A model generated the notes under the pieces. It saw only the letters and a program-made list of their open reading frames with translations, did not search any database and was not told the origin of the DNA. The translations under genes and the position numbers were made by a program. A DNA stretch of 45,363 nucleotides from Onstottus_B sp049273855 (GTDB lineage Bacteria > Acidobacteriota > Blastocatellia > UBA7656), in assembly GCA_049273855.1 (NCBI GenBank), contig JBASRN010000208.1, positions 1 through 45,363 of the forward strand. The letters are read 5' to 3'. Numbering within the stretch: the stretch's first letter is position 1; every line of letters starts with the position of its first letter. Shown in pieces: positions 31,528-40,739 of this stretch.

Positions 31528-33315
31528 ATGCATCGCCGACTAGAGAGACATGTACCCTGGAATTTTCGAAGGATAGCCGTTGTAGGCATCGCGGTTCTTG
31601 CCGCGTTCCTTCTGCAGTCCAATACGCACCTTTACGGACAGTCTTCAAACATCGCTGGAGAGGGAGACCCGTTTCCTTCTATCGGCAATCCTTCCTCGTC
31701 CGAAGGATCGGAAATGCTTACTCGGTCAGGCCGGAACGAGTTTAATGGCCTGTCTATTGTGCCCGGCAATCGCACGAACAGCAGAAAAAGACCTATGCTT
31801 GAAGATGGCAATCCTGCTGGTTCTTTTTCTGACCCGTCTTCTGTCCCGTCTGCGCAAGAGGGGAGTTTGCAGTTGTCGTCTCAAAGCTCAACGAAAGTCG
31901 ACAGAGCTGTTGAAGGGTTTGGTTTTAATGACAATCCCACTGAGACCGGTTTCTTTCTTATACCGCCCGACCCGTACGGCGCGGTGGGCAAGGACCGCGT
32001 CATCGCGATTGGCAATGTGATCATTGAAGCCCGCAACAAGGGTGGCGAACTCAAGTGGCGAGATGCTCTGAGAGATTTCTTTGCGCCCGTGTCTCCCACG
32101 ACGCTCACATTCGACCCCAAGATCATTTACGACCAGTACGAAGATCGTTTTGTGGTAGTGACGCTCGAGCAGGTAACCGGCACCGCGTCGGTGAGCCCAA
32201 CCAACATTTCCAGAATACTCGTGGCCGTGTCCAAAGACGGCAATCCTCAGACCCCAACGGCGGCCGACTGGCACTACCACGCTATCAACGCCAAGACGCT
32301 GGTCAGTGGATTCGAAACGTGGGCTGATTATCCGGGACTCGCTATTGATGAAGAAGCCGTCTACGTCAACGCCAACATGTTTACCTTTGTCCCTTTTGGT
32401 GCTTTTGGCGGGGTGCGGCTGTGGATCATCGATAAGGGCGCGGGCTCAGGGTTTTATGCTGGCGGCCCGGCTGGTGTCACCGTGCATAACCCGTATGCGG
32501 CCGCGGGAACAGTCGCAACCACGACGCAGCCTGCTCACGTATTCGGCGACGGAGGAGCAGGCCCGACAACAGGCACGTATCTCGTCTCCTATTCTGGGCT
32601 TTCAGACGGCGTCAACGAATTCGTCCAGATCGTACGTGTTGACAACCCGTTGGGCACACCCACGTTCTCGCAGCAGTTCGTTAATGTCGGTAACCTGGAA
32701 ACCGGTTTTCCCGCATTGCCGGACGCTCCACAGCTAGGCACTTCGGCGCTGATCGAAGTCAATGATCGCCGGGCGCTCAACGCTGTCTGGCGGGACAATG
32801 CGTTGTGGATGACGGCCGAGATCCGCCCAAATTCCGGTCCCGACCTTAATCAAACCACGGCACACTGGTGGAATCTCGACACGACCGTGCCTGCTACGAT
32901 CGCCCTCACCGATCAGGGCAATATCGGCGGCGAAGAGATTGCGCCGGGTACTTACACGTACTACCCGGCTGTGGCAGTGAACCGTGATGGATTTGCGGCG
33001 TTCGGGTTCTCCGCTTCGGCTCCAACGATCTTTGCCGGCGCATTCGTGACCGGACGAGCTGCTACCGATGCGGCGGGCACGGTAAAGCCTTCGGAAGTCG
33101 TACATGCAGGCGTAGACTTTTACCTCAGGCGTTTCAGCGGGAATCCCGCGGCAAGAAACCGCTGGGGCGACTACAGTGGCATTGCGGTTGATCCCACCAA
33201 CAATGACTTTTTCTGGGTGTTCAATGAATTCGCCGATCAGCAGGGAACGCCCCTCGTTCCAGGGGATGGACAAGGTCGCTGGCGGATGGCCTGGGCGAGA
33301 TACAGGTCCAATTGA
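31528..33315 (+). CDS. Large secreted protein, probably beta-propeller
   Basis: A 595-residue exported protein. A long N-terminal segment ends in a hydrophobic stretch (IAVVGIAVLAAFLL, residues 17-30) and a cleavage-like LYGQ. The mature part after about residue 125 contains DPYGAVGKDRVIAIGN, IIYDQYEDRFVVVTLE, AIDEEAVYVNANMFTF, LIEVNDRRALNAVW and NRWGDYSGIAVDPTNNDFFWVF, a repeat rhythm of beta strands with aromatic-acid turns suggesting a propeller. No catalytic residue is known. AGGAGGA at 31514-31520 is a strong ribosome site. A clear terminator follows the stop. Confidence 0.75.
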   Translation: MHRRLERHVPWNFRRIAVVGIAVLAAFLLQSNTHLYGQSSNIAGEGDPFPSIGNPSSSEGSEMLTRSGRNEFNGLSIVPGNRTNSRKRPMLEDGNPAGSFSDPSSVPSAQEGSLQLSSQSSTKVDRAVEGFGFNDNPTETGFFLIPPDPYGAVGKDRVIAIGNVIIEARNKGGELKWRDALRDFFAPVSPTTLTFDPKIIYDQYEDRFVVVTLEQVTGTASVSPTNISRILVAVSKDGNPQTPTAADWHYHAINAKTLVSGFETWADYPGLAIDEEAVYVNANMFTFVPFGAFGGVRLWIIDKGAGSGFYAGGPAGVTVHNPYAAAGTVATTTQPAHVFGDGGAGPTTGTYLVSYSGLSDGVNEFVQIVRVDNPLGTPTFSQQFVNVGNLETGFPALPDAPQLGTSALIEVNDRRALNAVWRDNALWMTAEIRPNSGPDLNQTTAHWWNLDTTVPATIALTDQGNIGGEEIAPGTYTYYPAVAVNRDGFAAFGFSASAPTIFAGAFVTGRAATDAAGTVKPSEVVHAGVDFYLRRFSGNPAARNRWGDYSGIAVDPTNNDFFWVFNEFADQQGTPLVPGDGQGRWRMAWARYRSN

Positions 33316-33329
33316 TTTGCTGGCAAGAA

Positions 33330-33365
33330 GGCCCGACGCGTCGAAAGCGTCGGGCCTGCTTTCTT
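33330..33365 (+). terminator. Rho-independent terminator
   Basis: Stem GGCCCGACGC (33330-33339) with GCGTCGGGCC (33347-33356), perfect over ten pairs, loop GTCGAAA, then TGCTTTCTT. It closes the secreted protein gene 15 bases after its stop. Confidence 0.9.
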
Positions 33366-33634
33366 AGGGATGCCGAGGCGCATTTGTTCGCGTGTCGATT
33401 GAATGCCCGCTGCTGGCCGCAACGTCCCTCCTCAATCTTCGCTGGAACGGGCCGAATACTCAGTAGCTCTACGCGCGGGCCGAGTGCTGCAAGTGGCTTT
33501 TGGATCGTGGCCCAATCACCCCATCGTCTCCTCGGCGGCCCAAACGTCTGAACCCTAGTCCTTCCACACTTCATCCTATTGTCGTCCCAACGCCGTTGTA
33601 ACCCTTCGGCGTCCCCGAACGTGTTGTTGATAGA
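33366..33634. other. Intergenic region, nothing recognised
   Basis: Between the terminator and the palindrome before the FAD oxidoreductase gene I see no gene with coding character. TAGAAT at 33631-33636 could be a -10 box, without a good -35. Confidence 0.3.
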
Positions 33635-33651
33635 ATCACGCGCCGCGTGAT
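33635..33651. promoter_or_regulatory. Perfect 17-base palindrome (operator candidate)
   Basis: ATCACGCG-C-CGCGTGAT, eight-base arms around one base, just downstream of TAGAAT (33631-33636) and five bases before the GGGAGG ribosome site. Suitable for binding a dimeric regulator, or a hairpin in the leader. Confidence 0.5.
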
Positions 33652-33670
33652 CGTTTGGGAGGAAGACATC

Positions 33671-34990
33671 ATGCAATCAAACGAGCATCTCGACGTAGTC
33701 GTAATCGGTGGCGGCGTGGCCGGTTTGGCCGCGGCAACTTACCTCGCGCGAGAAGGCAAACGCATTCGCTTGCTGGAACAGTCGCACGCAGTCGGCGGGC
33801 GAGCGCGCACCAAACAGCAAGACGGGTTCTTCTTGAATATCGGACCTCACGCGCTTTACCGCGGAGGGCGGGGAATCGAAGTGCTGCGCGAGCTTGGCGT
33901 CGAGCCGCGCGGCAAGGTGCCGGCCGTGTCCGGCGCGTTCGCTATCAAGGATGGGACCAAACACACCTTCCCAGTTGGGCTGGCTTCGCTTCTGACATCC
34001 AGTCTGTTTGGCCTTTCGGCAAAGCTCGAAACCGCCCGCTTTCTGGCTTCGCTCCCAAAGCTTCGCGGCAACCGGGTGATGAACCTGAGCCTTCGCGAGT
34101 GGCTGGAAGCGAACATCTCGCATCGCGAAGTTCGTGATTTTCTGCTTACCGCGTTTCGAATCGCGACCTACACCAACGCTCCCGCGCTGATGAGCGCCGG
34201 CACGGCTATCGAGCAACTGAAGCTGGCCTTCCAGAGCAACGTCTTGTATCTCGACGGCGGATGGCAAACATTGGTTGACGGGCTCACCAGATCAGCCGAG
34301 CAGGCGGGCGTCGCGATCGAAACCGGCGTCAGGGTTGGCGCGGTCGAGCGCGATGCGAGCGGCGGCGTGACCGGTGTGCGCACCGAGGACGGGCGTGTTC
34401 TAAAAGCAACAAACGTCGTCATCGCATCAAGCCCGGCTATCGCCGCGCGACTTGTGGAGCGCGGCAAGGACTCGTCGCTTCAGAGGTGGGCCGATGAAGC
34501 GATACCCGTGAAGGCAGCCTGCCTTGATATAGCCTTGAGCTGTCTGCCGGCGCCACGGGCGACCGCCGGGTTTGGCGTCGACCGGCCGCTCTATCTTTCG
34601 GTGCACTCGGCATCGGCCAAACTCGCGCCCGATGGTGGCGCACTGATACAGGTTGCCAAGTACCTGCCGCCCGATCATTACGATTCGCCTGACGCAGTCG
34701 AACGCGAGCTTGAAGGTCTGCTCGATCTGGTTCAGCCGGGCTGGCGTGGCGCATTGGTGTATCGCCGCTTCCTGCCTGATATGATCGTGATGAACGCGAT
34801 GCCGCTTGCGCGAACGAACGGCGTTGACGGACGGCCCCGGCCTGAGATCGAAGACGTTCCCGGTTTATACGTAGTCGGCGATTGGGTTGGAAATGAAGGC
34901 TTGCTCGTCGATGCAAGTCTCGCGAGCGCGCGGCAAGCGGCCGTGGTCATCGGCGCAGCTACAAACGTCAGTCGCGCGGCGGTCGTTTAG
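33671..34990 (+). CDS. FAD-dependent oxidoreductase (phytoene desaturase-like)
   Basis: A 439-residue flavoprotein with an N-terminal dinucleotide-binding motif VVVIGGGVAGLAAA and the ERG2 stretch LLEQSHAVGGRART, and a C-terminal FAD-binding segment PGLYVVGDWVGNEGLLVDASLASARQAA. This matches the amine oxidase/phytoene desaturase superfamily; the substrate is unknown. The ATG at 33671 follows GGGAGG (33656-33661); an in-frame ATG 24 bases earlier lacks that spacing. The next gene, 29 bases downstream, is an ECF41-like sigma factor; oxidoreductases are typical ECF41 partners, so this is a probable target or cognate of that sigma factor. Confidence 0.9.
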   Translation: MQSNEHLDVVVIGGGVAGLAAATYLAREGKRIRLLEQSHAVGGRARTKQQDGFFLNIGPHALYRGGRGIEVLRELGVEPRGKVPAVSGAFAIKDGTKHTFPVGLASLLTSSLFGLSAKLETARFLASLPKLRGNRVMNLSLREWLEANISHREVRDFLLTAFRIATYTNAPALMSAGTAIEQLKLAFQSNVLYLDGGWQTLVDGLTRSAEQAGVAIETGVRVGAVERDASGGVTGVRTEDGRVLKATNVVIASSPAIAARLVERGKDSSLQRWADEAIPVKAACLDIALSCLPAPRATAGFGVDRPLYLSVHSASAKLAPDGGALIQVAKYLPPDHYDSPDAVERELEGLLDLVQPGWRGALVYRRFLPDMIVMNAMPLARTNGVDGRPRPEIEDVPGLYVVGDWVGNEGLLVDASLASARQAAVVIGAATNVSRAAVV

Positions 34991-35019
34991 TATTTTGCCA
35001 GGAGACGTTCGAAAGACTT

Positions 35020-35946
35020 ATGGCGATTCCTGCTGAAGCACTGGAAACAGACAGACGGTTGTTGTGGGGCGTATGTTATCGCATGACCGGCAACGCCGCC
35101 GACGCGGACGACCTTGTGCAGGAGACGTTCGTTCGCGCGCTTTCGCATCCTCCGAGGCGAAGCGATCAGCCCGCTCGCCCATGGCTTATTCGCGTGGCGA
35201 TGAACCTCAGCCTCGACCTGCTGCGCAAGCGCCGCCGCCGGGGCTATGTCGGAGAGTGGCTCCCGTCGCCAGTTCCAACCGAGAGCGACGACAACCCGGC
35301 GTCCTTCGACCCGCGCGCTCCAAGCGAAGACTCACCCGCGGCTCGCTACGAGATGCTCGAAAGTGTTTCGTTTGCGTTTCTGCTCGCGCTAGAAGCGCTC
35401 ACTCCGCTTCAGCGAGCAGTGTTGCTGCTGCGCGACGTGTTTGACTATTCTACTGAGGAAACCGCCGAGGCTTTAAACATTAGCGAGACCAATGTGAAAG
35501 TCACGCTTCTTCGCGCGCGCCGGCGAATGCAAGACTACGACAAGAACAAGGAAGCGTTGACTCCGGCTCGCCGCGAGGCCACTCGGCGCGCGCTCGAGCA
35601 ATTCTTGCTTTGCATCAACAACGGCGATGTTCAGGCGCTCGAGCAACTGTTAGCGGAAGACATAGTCAGCATCTCCGACGGCGGCGGCAAGGTAAACGCC
35701 GCACTGAATCCAATCAAAGGTCGCGCAAAACTGTTGCGGTTGATCGCGAGCCTCTCGGCCAAGCTGCGCGCCGCGCCGCGAGCCTCTCTGCGAGATTTCA
35801 ACGGACTGCCCGCGATTTTGTTTGAGGACGTGGACTCGTCATCGACCGCGGCGACTCGCTACACCGTCCACATCGAGGTAAATAACGACGGAAAGATTCG
35901 AAAGCTTGATACGGTTCTCGCGCCGGATAAGTTGACAGCCGTTTGA
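35020..35946 (+). CDS. ECF41-type sigma factor with SnoaL-like C-terminal domain
   Basis: A 308-residue sigma factor with region 2 (residues about 10-75, DADDLVQETFVRAL, PWLIRVAMNLSLD) and region 4 (about 115-170, LEALTPLQRAVLLLRDVFDYSTEETAEAL), followed by a 120-residue SnoaL-like domain. The ECF41 signatures WLP (GEWLPSPVP), DGGGK and PDKL (APDKL) are all present. In this group the C-terminal domain acts as a built-in regulator, replacing a separate anti-sigma factor, and none is seen here. The gene is 29 bases after the FAD oxidoreductase and likely co-transcribed with it. Confidence 0.92.
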   Translation: MAIPAEALETDRRLLWGVCYRMTGNAADADDLVQETFVRALSHPPRRSDQPARPWLIRVAMNLSLDLLRKRRRRGYVGEWLPSPVPTESDDNPASFDPRAPSEDSPAARYEMLESVSFAFLLALEALTPLQRAVLLLRDVFDYSTEETAEALNISETNVKVTLLRARRRMQDYDKNKEALTPARREATRRALEQFLLCINNGDVQALEQLLAEDIVSISDGGGKVNAALNPIKGRAKLLRLIASLSAKLRAAPRASLRDFNGLPAILFEDVDSSSTAATRYTVHIEVNNDGKIRKLDTVLAPDKLTAV

Positions 35947-36007
35947 TAGCTTCGCGCGATTCGTGTAAACATTGGCGGCGCTCAAATCCTGAAGCGGAGG
36001 ACCGGCA

Positions 36008-36973
36008 ATGCGCAAAGGACGAATCAAGAGGCTCCTGCTCGGGACGGGCATCATCCTCGTCGTTCTGCTCGCCTTGCTCGTCTACTCATTCACACCGGCT
36101 GATCTCGACGTTTCCGCCTATCCCGAACCGGTTTTCCAGGCCTCACTTTCTGGCGCGTCCGCTTTGCCCGAAACGAGTCTTTCGCTCATCAAGTGCGGAA
36201 AGATGATGAGCAAGCAAGTCTTCGTGTTTCGAGGCGGAAACTGGTCCGAAGGCTACGACAGCGGAATGGCTGCGGTGCTGGTGCGCCACCCGAAAGGAAC
36301 TTTGTTGTTCGATACCGGATTTGGAGCTAACGTCGATGAACACATCAAAACGATCCCGGCTTTGATGAGGCTGCTGACCACTTACGACAAAGAGACCAGC
36401 GCCGCCGCTCAGTTACAGGCTCACGGCGTCGATCCGAACGAGATCGAGATGGCGATCATCTCGCACTCGCATTGGGATCATGTGAGCGGGCTGGAAGACT
36501 TCCCGCGAGCTGAAGCCTGGTTCTCGAAACAAGAACTCGATGACATTCCGACGCTGCCCGCGGGTGAGTTAATTCAGCAGATGAAGAGCAAGCTCAAGCT
36601 TCGCGCGTTCGAGTTTGCTGGCAGCCCTTACGAAAACTTCGATCGGAGCCTTGATCTGTTCGGTGACACAAGCATCGTCCTGGTGCCTCTGCCCGGCCAC
36701 ACCCCCGGCTCGATCGGGATGTTTGTGAATCTGCGATCGGGCAAACGGTTCTTCTTCATCGGCGATCTGACCTGGGCGTTGGAAGGGATTGAGTTGCCTG
36801 CCGAACGGCCGTGGATCTCTCGCAAGCTCGTCGATCGCAATGAAGAGCAGGTTCGAGCGGCCATAGTCAAAGTTCATCAATTGATGAAGCGCTATCCGGA
36901 TCTGGTGGTCGTCCCGGCGCACGACCGGCGCGTGCACGACCGCATTGCCAACTTCCCGGCCCTGGAGCACTGA
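36008..36973 (+). CDS. Metallo-beta-lactamase-fold hydrolase, membrane-anchored
   Basis: A 321-residue MBL-fold protein with an N-terminal membrane helix (LLLGTGIILVVLLALLVYSF). Zinc ligands are in HSHWDH (HxHxDH), the His of GHTPG, the Asp of GDLTW and the His of PAHDRR. Overall it resembles AHL lactonase/AttM relatives, so a lactone or thioester substrate outside the cytoplasm is possible; this is not proven. GGAGG at 35996-36000 lies eight bases before the ATG. It stands alone after the sigma factor. Confidence 0.88.
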   Translation: MRKGRIKRLLLGTGIILVVLLALLVYSFTPADLDVSAYPEPVFQASLSGASALPETSLSLIKCGKMMSKQVFVFRGGNWSEGYDSGMAAVLVRHPKGTLLFDTGFGANVDEHIKTIPALMRLLTTYDKETSAAAQLQAHGVDPNEIEMAIISHSHWDHVSGLEDFPRAEAWFSKQELDDIPTLPAGELIQQMKSKLKLRAFEFAGSPYENFDRSLDLFGDTSIVLVPLPGHTPGSIGMFVNLRSGKRFFFIGDLTWALEGIELPAERPWISRKLVDRNEEQVRAAIVKVHQLMKRYPDLVVVPAHDRRVHDRIANFPALEH

Positions 36974-37087
36974 AGCAGCCTTCCAAGTTGGCGTCTGCGT
37001 GCTGATGCGCTATCGTCTCTGATAACGACAGCGCGCGAATAGCACTCATTATTGGCACGCTGGATTCTGGCAAGGAGGTGAGTGGGG

Positions 37088-37708
37088 ATGTCGAGCAAGG
37101 ATGCTTTCGCTGAACGCAGACGCGGATTGGAAGAGGAATACTTTCACAAGAAGGAGAAAGAGCTGCTTGAGAAGCTGCGGCTGCGCATGCGGACCGAGGC
37201 CGAACGCGAGCAGATGGCCGAAGCGCTTGGCGTTCAAGATATCGGAATACTGAGCGACTTGCAGGCGCTTGGCTACACACGTGACACAGTGGCCTTGCTC
37301 CACATGGTTCCCCTGATTCAAGTAGCCTGGGCCGACGGAAACGTGGCCGAGCGCGAAAGGGATCTGATCCTCGAACTGGCCGGAGCGCGGGGACTTCAGG
37401 AGGGAAGCGCCGCGTACCAGCAATTAACCGATTGGCTCACTTCTAAACCTTCAGAGGAGTTTTTCGAAGACACTCTCCGAATCGTGGCGAAGCTCTTCCA
37501 GGCACTCCCCCCTGAACAACAAGCGGCCAGCAAACGCGATCTGGTTTCATACTCCGCCGACATTGCGTCGATCTCGGGAGGAATATTGGGCTTAGGGCGC
37601 AAAGTATCTCGGGAGGAGCGCGAAGTGATTGAGCGAATAGCTGCCGAACTTGAAAAGGCTCACCAAACGGCGGCCCAACATCTGATCGAAAACGCGAGTG
37701 AGAAGTGA
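37088..37708 (+). CDS. TerB-like protein
   Basis: A 206-residue soluble protein with a charged N-terminal coiled coil (about residues 8-45, FAERRRGLEEEYFHKKEKELLEKLRL) and a TerB-like helical domain (about 55-190) with the IQVAWADGNVAERERDLI metal-binding-type segment. Related TerB domains occur in tellurite resistance and stress systems, but no ter genes are near. The ribosome site AAGGAGGTGA (37072-37081) is a ten-base perfect match to the 16S tail, with ATG at 37088; a GTG at 37082 in frame is too close to it. Confidence 0.75.
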   Translation: MSSKDAFAERRRGLEEEYFHKKEKELLEKLRLRMRTEAEREQMAEALGVQDIGILSDLQALGYTRDTVALLHMVPLIQVAWADGNVAERERDLILELAGARGLQEGSAAYQQLTDWLTSKPSEEFFEDTLRIVAKLFQALPPEQQAASKRDLVSYSADIASISGGILGLGRKVSREEREVIERIAAELEKAHQTAAQHLIENASEK

Positions 37709-37806
37709 GCTCCGGATTGACGGCGTCACGCCTAAACTTCACGTCAGCACTTGCTCCACAACGTAGCCTTGTTCGCCCATTTGTTCCTCGCTAGACTCCT
37801 ACCCGC

Positions 37807-39711
37807 ATGCCAAGAAACGCTTTCGAACGATGGATATTGAGAGATCGGGTACGCAAGCGCAAAGGTTCGAAGGCGGCAGGCCATCAACAACACGCCTGGT
37901 GGAAGGTGATGTGCTTGACAGGCGTCGACTATTTCTCGACGCTCGGGTATCAACCGGGCATCGCGTTTCTGGCAGCAGGCGCGCTTTCGCCGATCGCTAC
38001 GCTGGTGCTTGTGTCGCTCACTCTTTTTGGCGCGCTGCCGATCTACGGCCGAGTCGCCGAGGAGAGCCCGCACGGCGATGGCTCGATCGCGATGCTCGAA
38101 CATCTGATGCCAGGCTGGCGAGCCAAGCTCTTCGTTCTTGTGCTGCTCGGCTTTGTAGCAACCGATTTCATCATCACTATCACTCTCTCGGCCGCGGACG
38201 CCACCGCTCATATAGTCGAGAACCCTTTCACGCCTGACTTTTTGCACAACCGGATAGGCGTCACTCTGTTTCTGATCGCGCTGCTGTGCGCAATTTTTCT
38301 GAAGGGATTCAAAGAGGCCATCGGCGTTGCTATGCTGCTGGTCGGGACTTACTTGACGTTGAATTGCGTTGTGCTGTGCGTCGGATTCTACGAACTCGCA
38401 ACCCATCCGTCCACGATTCCCGATTGGAAGAATGCCCTGGTCAGCGCTCACGGAAATCCGGTTGCGATGATAGGCGCGGCGCTTATTGTTTTTCCGAAGC
38501 TCGCACTCGGGCTTTCGGGGTTCGAAACTGGCGTAGTCGTGATGCGGCTGGTCAAGGGAGACCGGTCTGACACGGAGGCGCATCCGGTCGGGAGAATCCG
38601 CAATACCCGCAAGCTGCTTCGCACAGCGGCTCTGATCATGAGCGTTCTGCTGATCTCGAGCAGTTTTGTGACTACGTTGTTGATTCCCGCCGCGGAATTC
38701 GCTCATGGCGGAGAAGCGAATGGACGGGCGCTCGCTTACATTGCGCATGAGTATCTTGGCAGCGTCTTCGGCACAGCGTACGACGTAAGCACCATTCTAA
38801 TTCTCGCTTTTGCGGGTGCGTCGGCGATGGCCGGACTGTTGAACATAGTCCCGCGATACTTGCCCAGGTACGGCATGGCGCCGAGATGGGCCGCCGCAGT
38901 CAGACCGCTGGTGTTGGTCTACACTGCGATCGCATTTGCGGTGACGTTGATCTTCAAAGCTGACGTTGAGGCGCAGGGCGGAGCTTACGCAACCGGCGTT
39001 TTGGTCCTGATGAGTTCGGGCGCGGTAGCGGTGACACTCTCGGCTTTTCGACGCCGCAGTCACGGCTGGACGTTCCTGCTTATCGCGCTGGTGTTCGCGT
39101 ACACCACGGTGCTCAACATAATCGAACGGCCCGAAGGCATAAAGATCGCTTCGTTTTTTATAGCAGCGATCGTGTTCACTTCGTTTGTGTCGAGGGCGCT
39201 CCGGACGACCGAGCTGCGCGTCGAACGAGTCGAGCTTGACGAGACGGCGCGCGCTTTCATCGAGGAAGTGAGTCGCCACGAGATTCGAATCGTTGCGAAT
39301 CGCCGGCAGGCCGGCGATCCGCGTGAGTACCGGTTGAAAGAGAAAGAGCAGCGCGAAGACAATCATATTCCGAAGGCCGATCCGATTCTGTTTCTCGAAG
39401 TCGAACTCGGCGACGCCTCCGAGTTTGCCGATGTGCTTCGGGTAAGGGGCGTTAAGGTGAACGGCTACCGGGTGCTAAGGGCGAAGAGCGCGGCGGTGCC
39501 GAATGCGATCGCCGCCTTTCTGCTTTATGTGCGCGACACGACCGGCAAGATCCCGCACGCCTACTTCGGTTGGAGCGAGGGCAACCCGGTCAAGTATTTG
39601 CTCAAGTACTTGATCTTCGGCGAAGGTGAGACGGCCCCGGTCACGCGCGAAGTGCTCCGCCAGGCAGAGCCCGACCCCGAAAGCAGGCCGGCGATCCACG
39701 TCGGCGGATAA
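37807..39711 (+). CDS. APC-superfamily permease
   Basis: A 634-residue transporter with about twelve membrane helices in residues 30-470 and a cytoplasmic C-terminal domain of about 150 residues. Start motif MCLTGVDYFSTLGYQPGIAFLAAG, GLSGFETGVVVMRLVKG and LLNIVPRYLPRYGMAP fit the amino acid/polyamine/potassium permease group that includes KimA-like potassium transporters. The C-terminal domain (RHEIRIVANRRQAGD, ILFLEVELGDASEFADVL) is probably regulatory. The substrate is unclear: an amino acid or K+. Confidence 0.85.
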   Translation: MPRNAFERWILRDRVRKRKGSKAAGHQQHAWWKVMCLTGVDYFSTLGYQPGIAFLAAGALSPIATLVLVSLTLFGALPIYGRVAEESPHGDGSIAMLEHLMPGWRAKLFVLVLLGFVATDFIITITLSAADATAHIVENPFTPDFLHNRIGVTLFLIALLCAIFLKGFKEAIGVAMLLVGTYLTLNCVVLCVGFYELATHPSTIPDWKNALVSAHGNPVAMIGAALIVFPKLALGLSGFETGVVVMRLVKGDRSDTEAHPVGRIRNTRKLLRTAALIMSVLLISSSFVTTLLIPAAEFAHGGEANGRALAYIAHEYLGSVFGTAYDVSTILILAFAGASAMAGLLNIVPRYLPRYGMAPRWAAAVRPLVLVYTAIAFAVTLIFKADVEAQGGAYATGVLVLMSSGAVAVTLSAFRRRSHGWTFLLIALVFAYTTVLNIIERPEGIKIASFFIAAIVFTSFVSRALRTTELRVERVELDETARAFIEEVSRHEIRIVANRRQAGDPREYRLKEKEQREDNHIPKADPILFLEVELGDASEFADVLRVRGVKVNGYRVLRAKSAAVPNAIAAFLLYVRDTTGKIPHAYFGWSEGNPVKYLLKYLIFGEGETAPVTREVLRQAEPDPESRPAIHVGG

Positions 39712-39718
39712 GCTCGGC

Positions 39719-39747
39719 TTGGACGATCGCAACCCGTCGTATAGAAT
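39719..39747 (+). promoter_or_regulatory. Putative sigma-70 promoter of mdh
   Basis: TTGGAC at 39719-39724, a 17-base spacer and TAGAAT at 39742-39747. The start would be near 39754, with a leader of about 56 bases; GGAGG near 39799 is the ribosome site. Confidence 0.5.
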
Positions 39748-39809
39748 TTCGGTCCGCTCGCCCATGGCAGAACAACCCTTCGAGTGCGAGCCGGACTCAT
39801 GGAGGAAAG

Positions 39810-40739
39810 ATGGCTAGAAAGAAGATAACAGTCGTTGGAGCGGGCAACGTCGGAGCAACCGCAGCACAACGGCTGGTCGATAAAGAGCTGGGCGACGTCG
39901 TACTGGTCGACATCATAGAAGGCATGCCTCAGGGAAAGGCGCTTGACCTGGCCGAGACCGCGCCGATCGAAGGCTACGACTCGCGGCTGGCCGGGACCAA
40001 CGGCTACAAGGAAACCGCCAACTCCGATGTCGTGATCATAACTTCCGGGCTCGCGCGCAAGCCAGGGATGAGCCGCGACGATCTTCTAAAGACCAACGCC
40101 GGCATCGTCGGTTCCGTCACCGAAGAGATAATGAAGCATTCCCGGAACCCAATCCTGATCATCGTTTCCAATCCGCTGGACGCGATGTGCCACGTTGCTT
40201 TTAAGAAGTCCGGCTTGCCCAAAGAACGCGTGATCGGAATGGCCGGCGTTTTGGACTCGGCGCGCATGCGGTGCTTCATCGCCGAAGCGTTGAACGTCTC
40301 GGTCGAAAACGTCACCGCATTCGTGCTTGGCGGTCACGGCGACACGATGGTCCCGCTGCCGCGATACTCGACCGTGGCCGGTATACCACTGCCTGATCTG
40401 CTGTCGAAAGAAAAGATCGACCAGATAGTCACGCGCACGGCGAATGGCGGAGCCGAGATTGTCAGCTTGTTGAAGACGGGGTCGGCTTACTATGCGCCGT
40501 CTGCGGCGGCTGTTGAGATGACCGAAGCCATCCTGAGGGACAAGAAGAAGATCCTTCCCTGTGCCGCGTACCTCGAAGGCGAGTACGGGATCAACGGCTT
40601 GTACGTTGGAGTTCCGGTGAAGCTCGGCGAGCGCGGCATTGAAGAGATCATTCAGATCAATCTATTGACCGACGAGCGCGCGGCACTTCAACGATCGGCG
40701 GCAGCAGTGCAGGAGCTGGTCAACGTGCTAGGCCACTGA
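39810..40739 (+). CDS. mdh: Malate dehydrogenase (LDH-like type)
   Basis: A 309-residue NAD enzyme of the TCA cycle that interconverts malate and oxaloacetate. The Rossmann motif is GAGNVGATAAQRL, the acidic end of beta-2 is VLVDI (NAD preference), the active-site loop ARKPGMSRDDLL has the substrate arginines, and the catalytic His is in GGHGDTMVPL; GSAYYAPSAAAVEM is also typical. The length fits the group-3 (LDH-like) malate dehydrogenases. It has its own promoter and stands after the permease gene. Confidence 0.96.
   Translation: MARKKITVVGAGNVGATAAQRLVDKELGDVVLVDIIEGMPQGKALDLAETAPIEGYDSRLAGTNGYKETANSDVVIITSGLARKPGMSRDDLLKTNAGIVGSVTEEIMKHSRNPILIIVSNPLDAMCHVAFKKSGLPKERVIGMAGVLDSARMRCFIAEALNVSVENVTAFVLGGHGDTMVPLPRYSTVAGIPLPDLLSKEKIDQIVTRTANGGAEIVSLLKTGSAYYAPSAAAVEMTEAILRDKKKILPCAAYLEGEYGINGLYVGVPVKLGERGIEEIIQINLLTDERAALQRSAAAVQELVNVLGH

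Noticed and set aside
33312..33551. A 79-codon + strand frame after the large secreted protein
   Set aside because: It starts at the terminator hairpin, has no ribosome site and no coding character.
37744..38748. A 334-codon reverse-strand frame opposite the permease gene
   Set aside because: Antisense to membrane helices, so rich in Arg/Gln/His; no domain.
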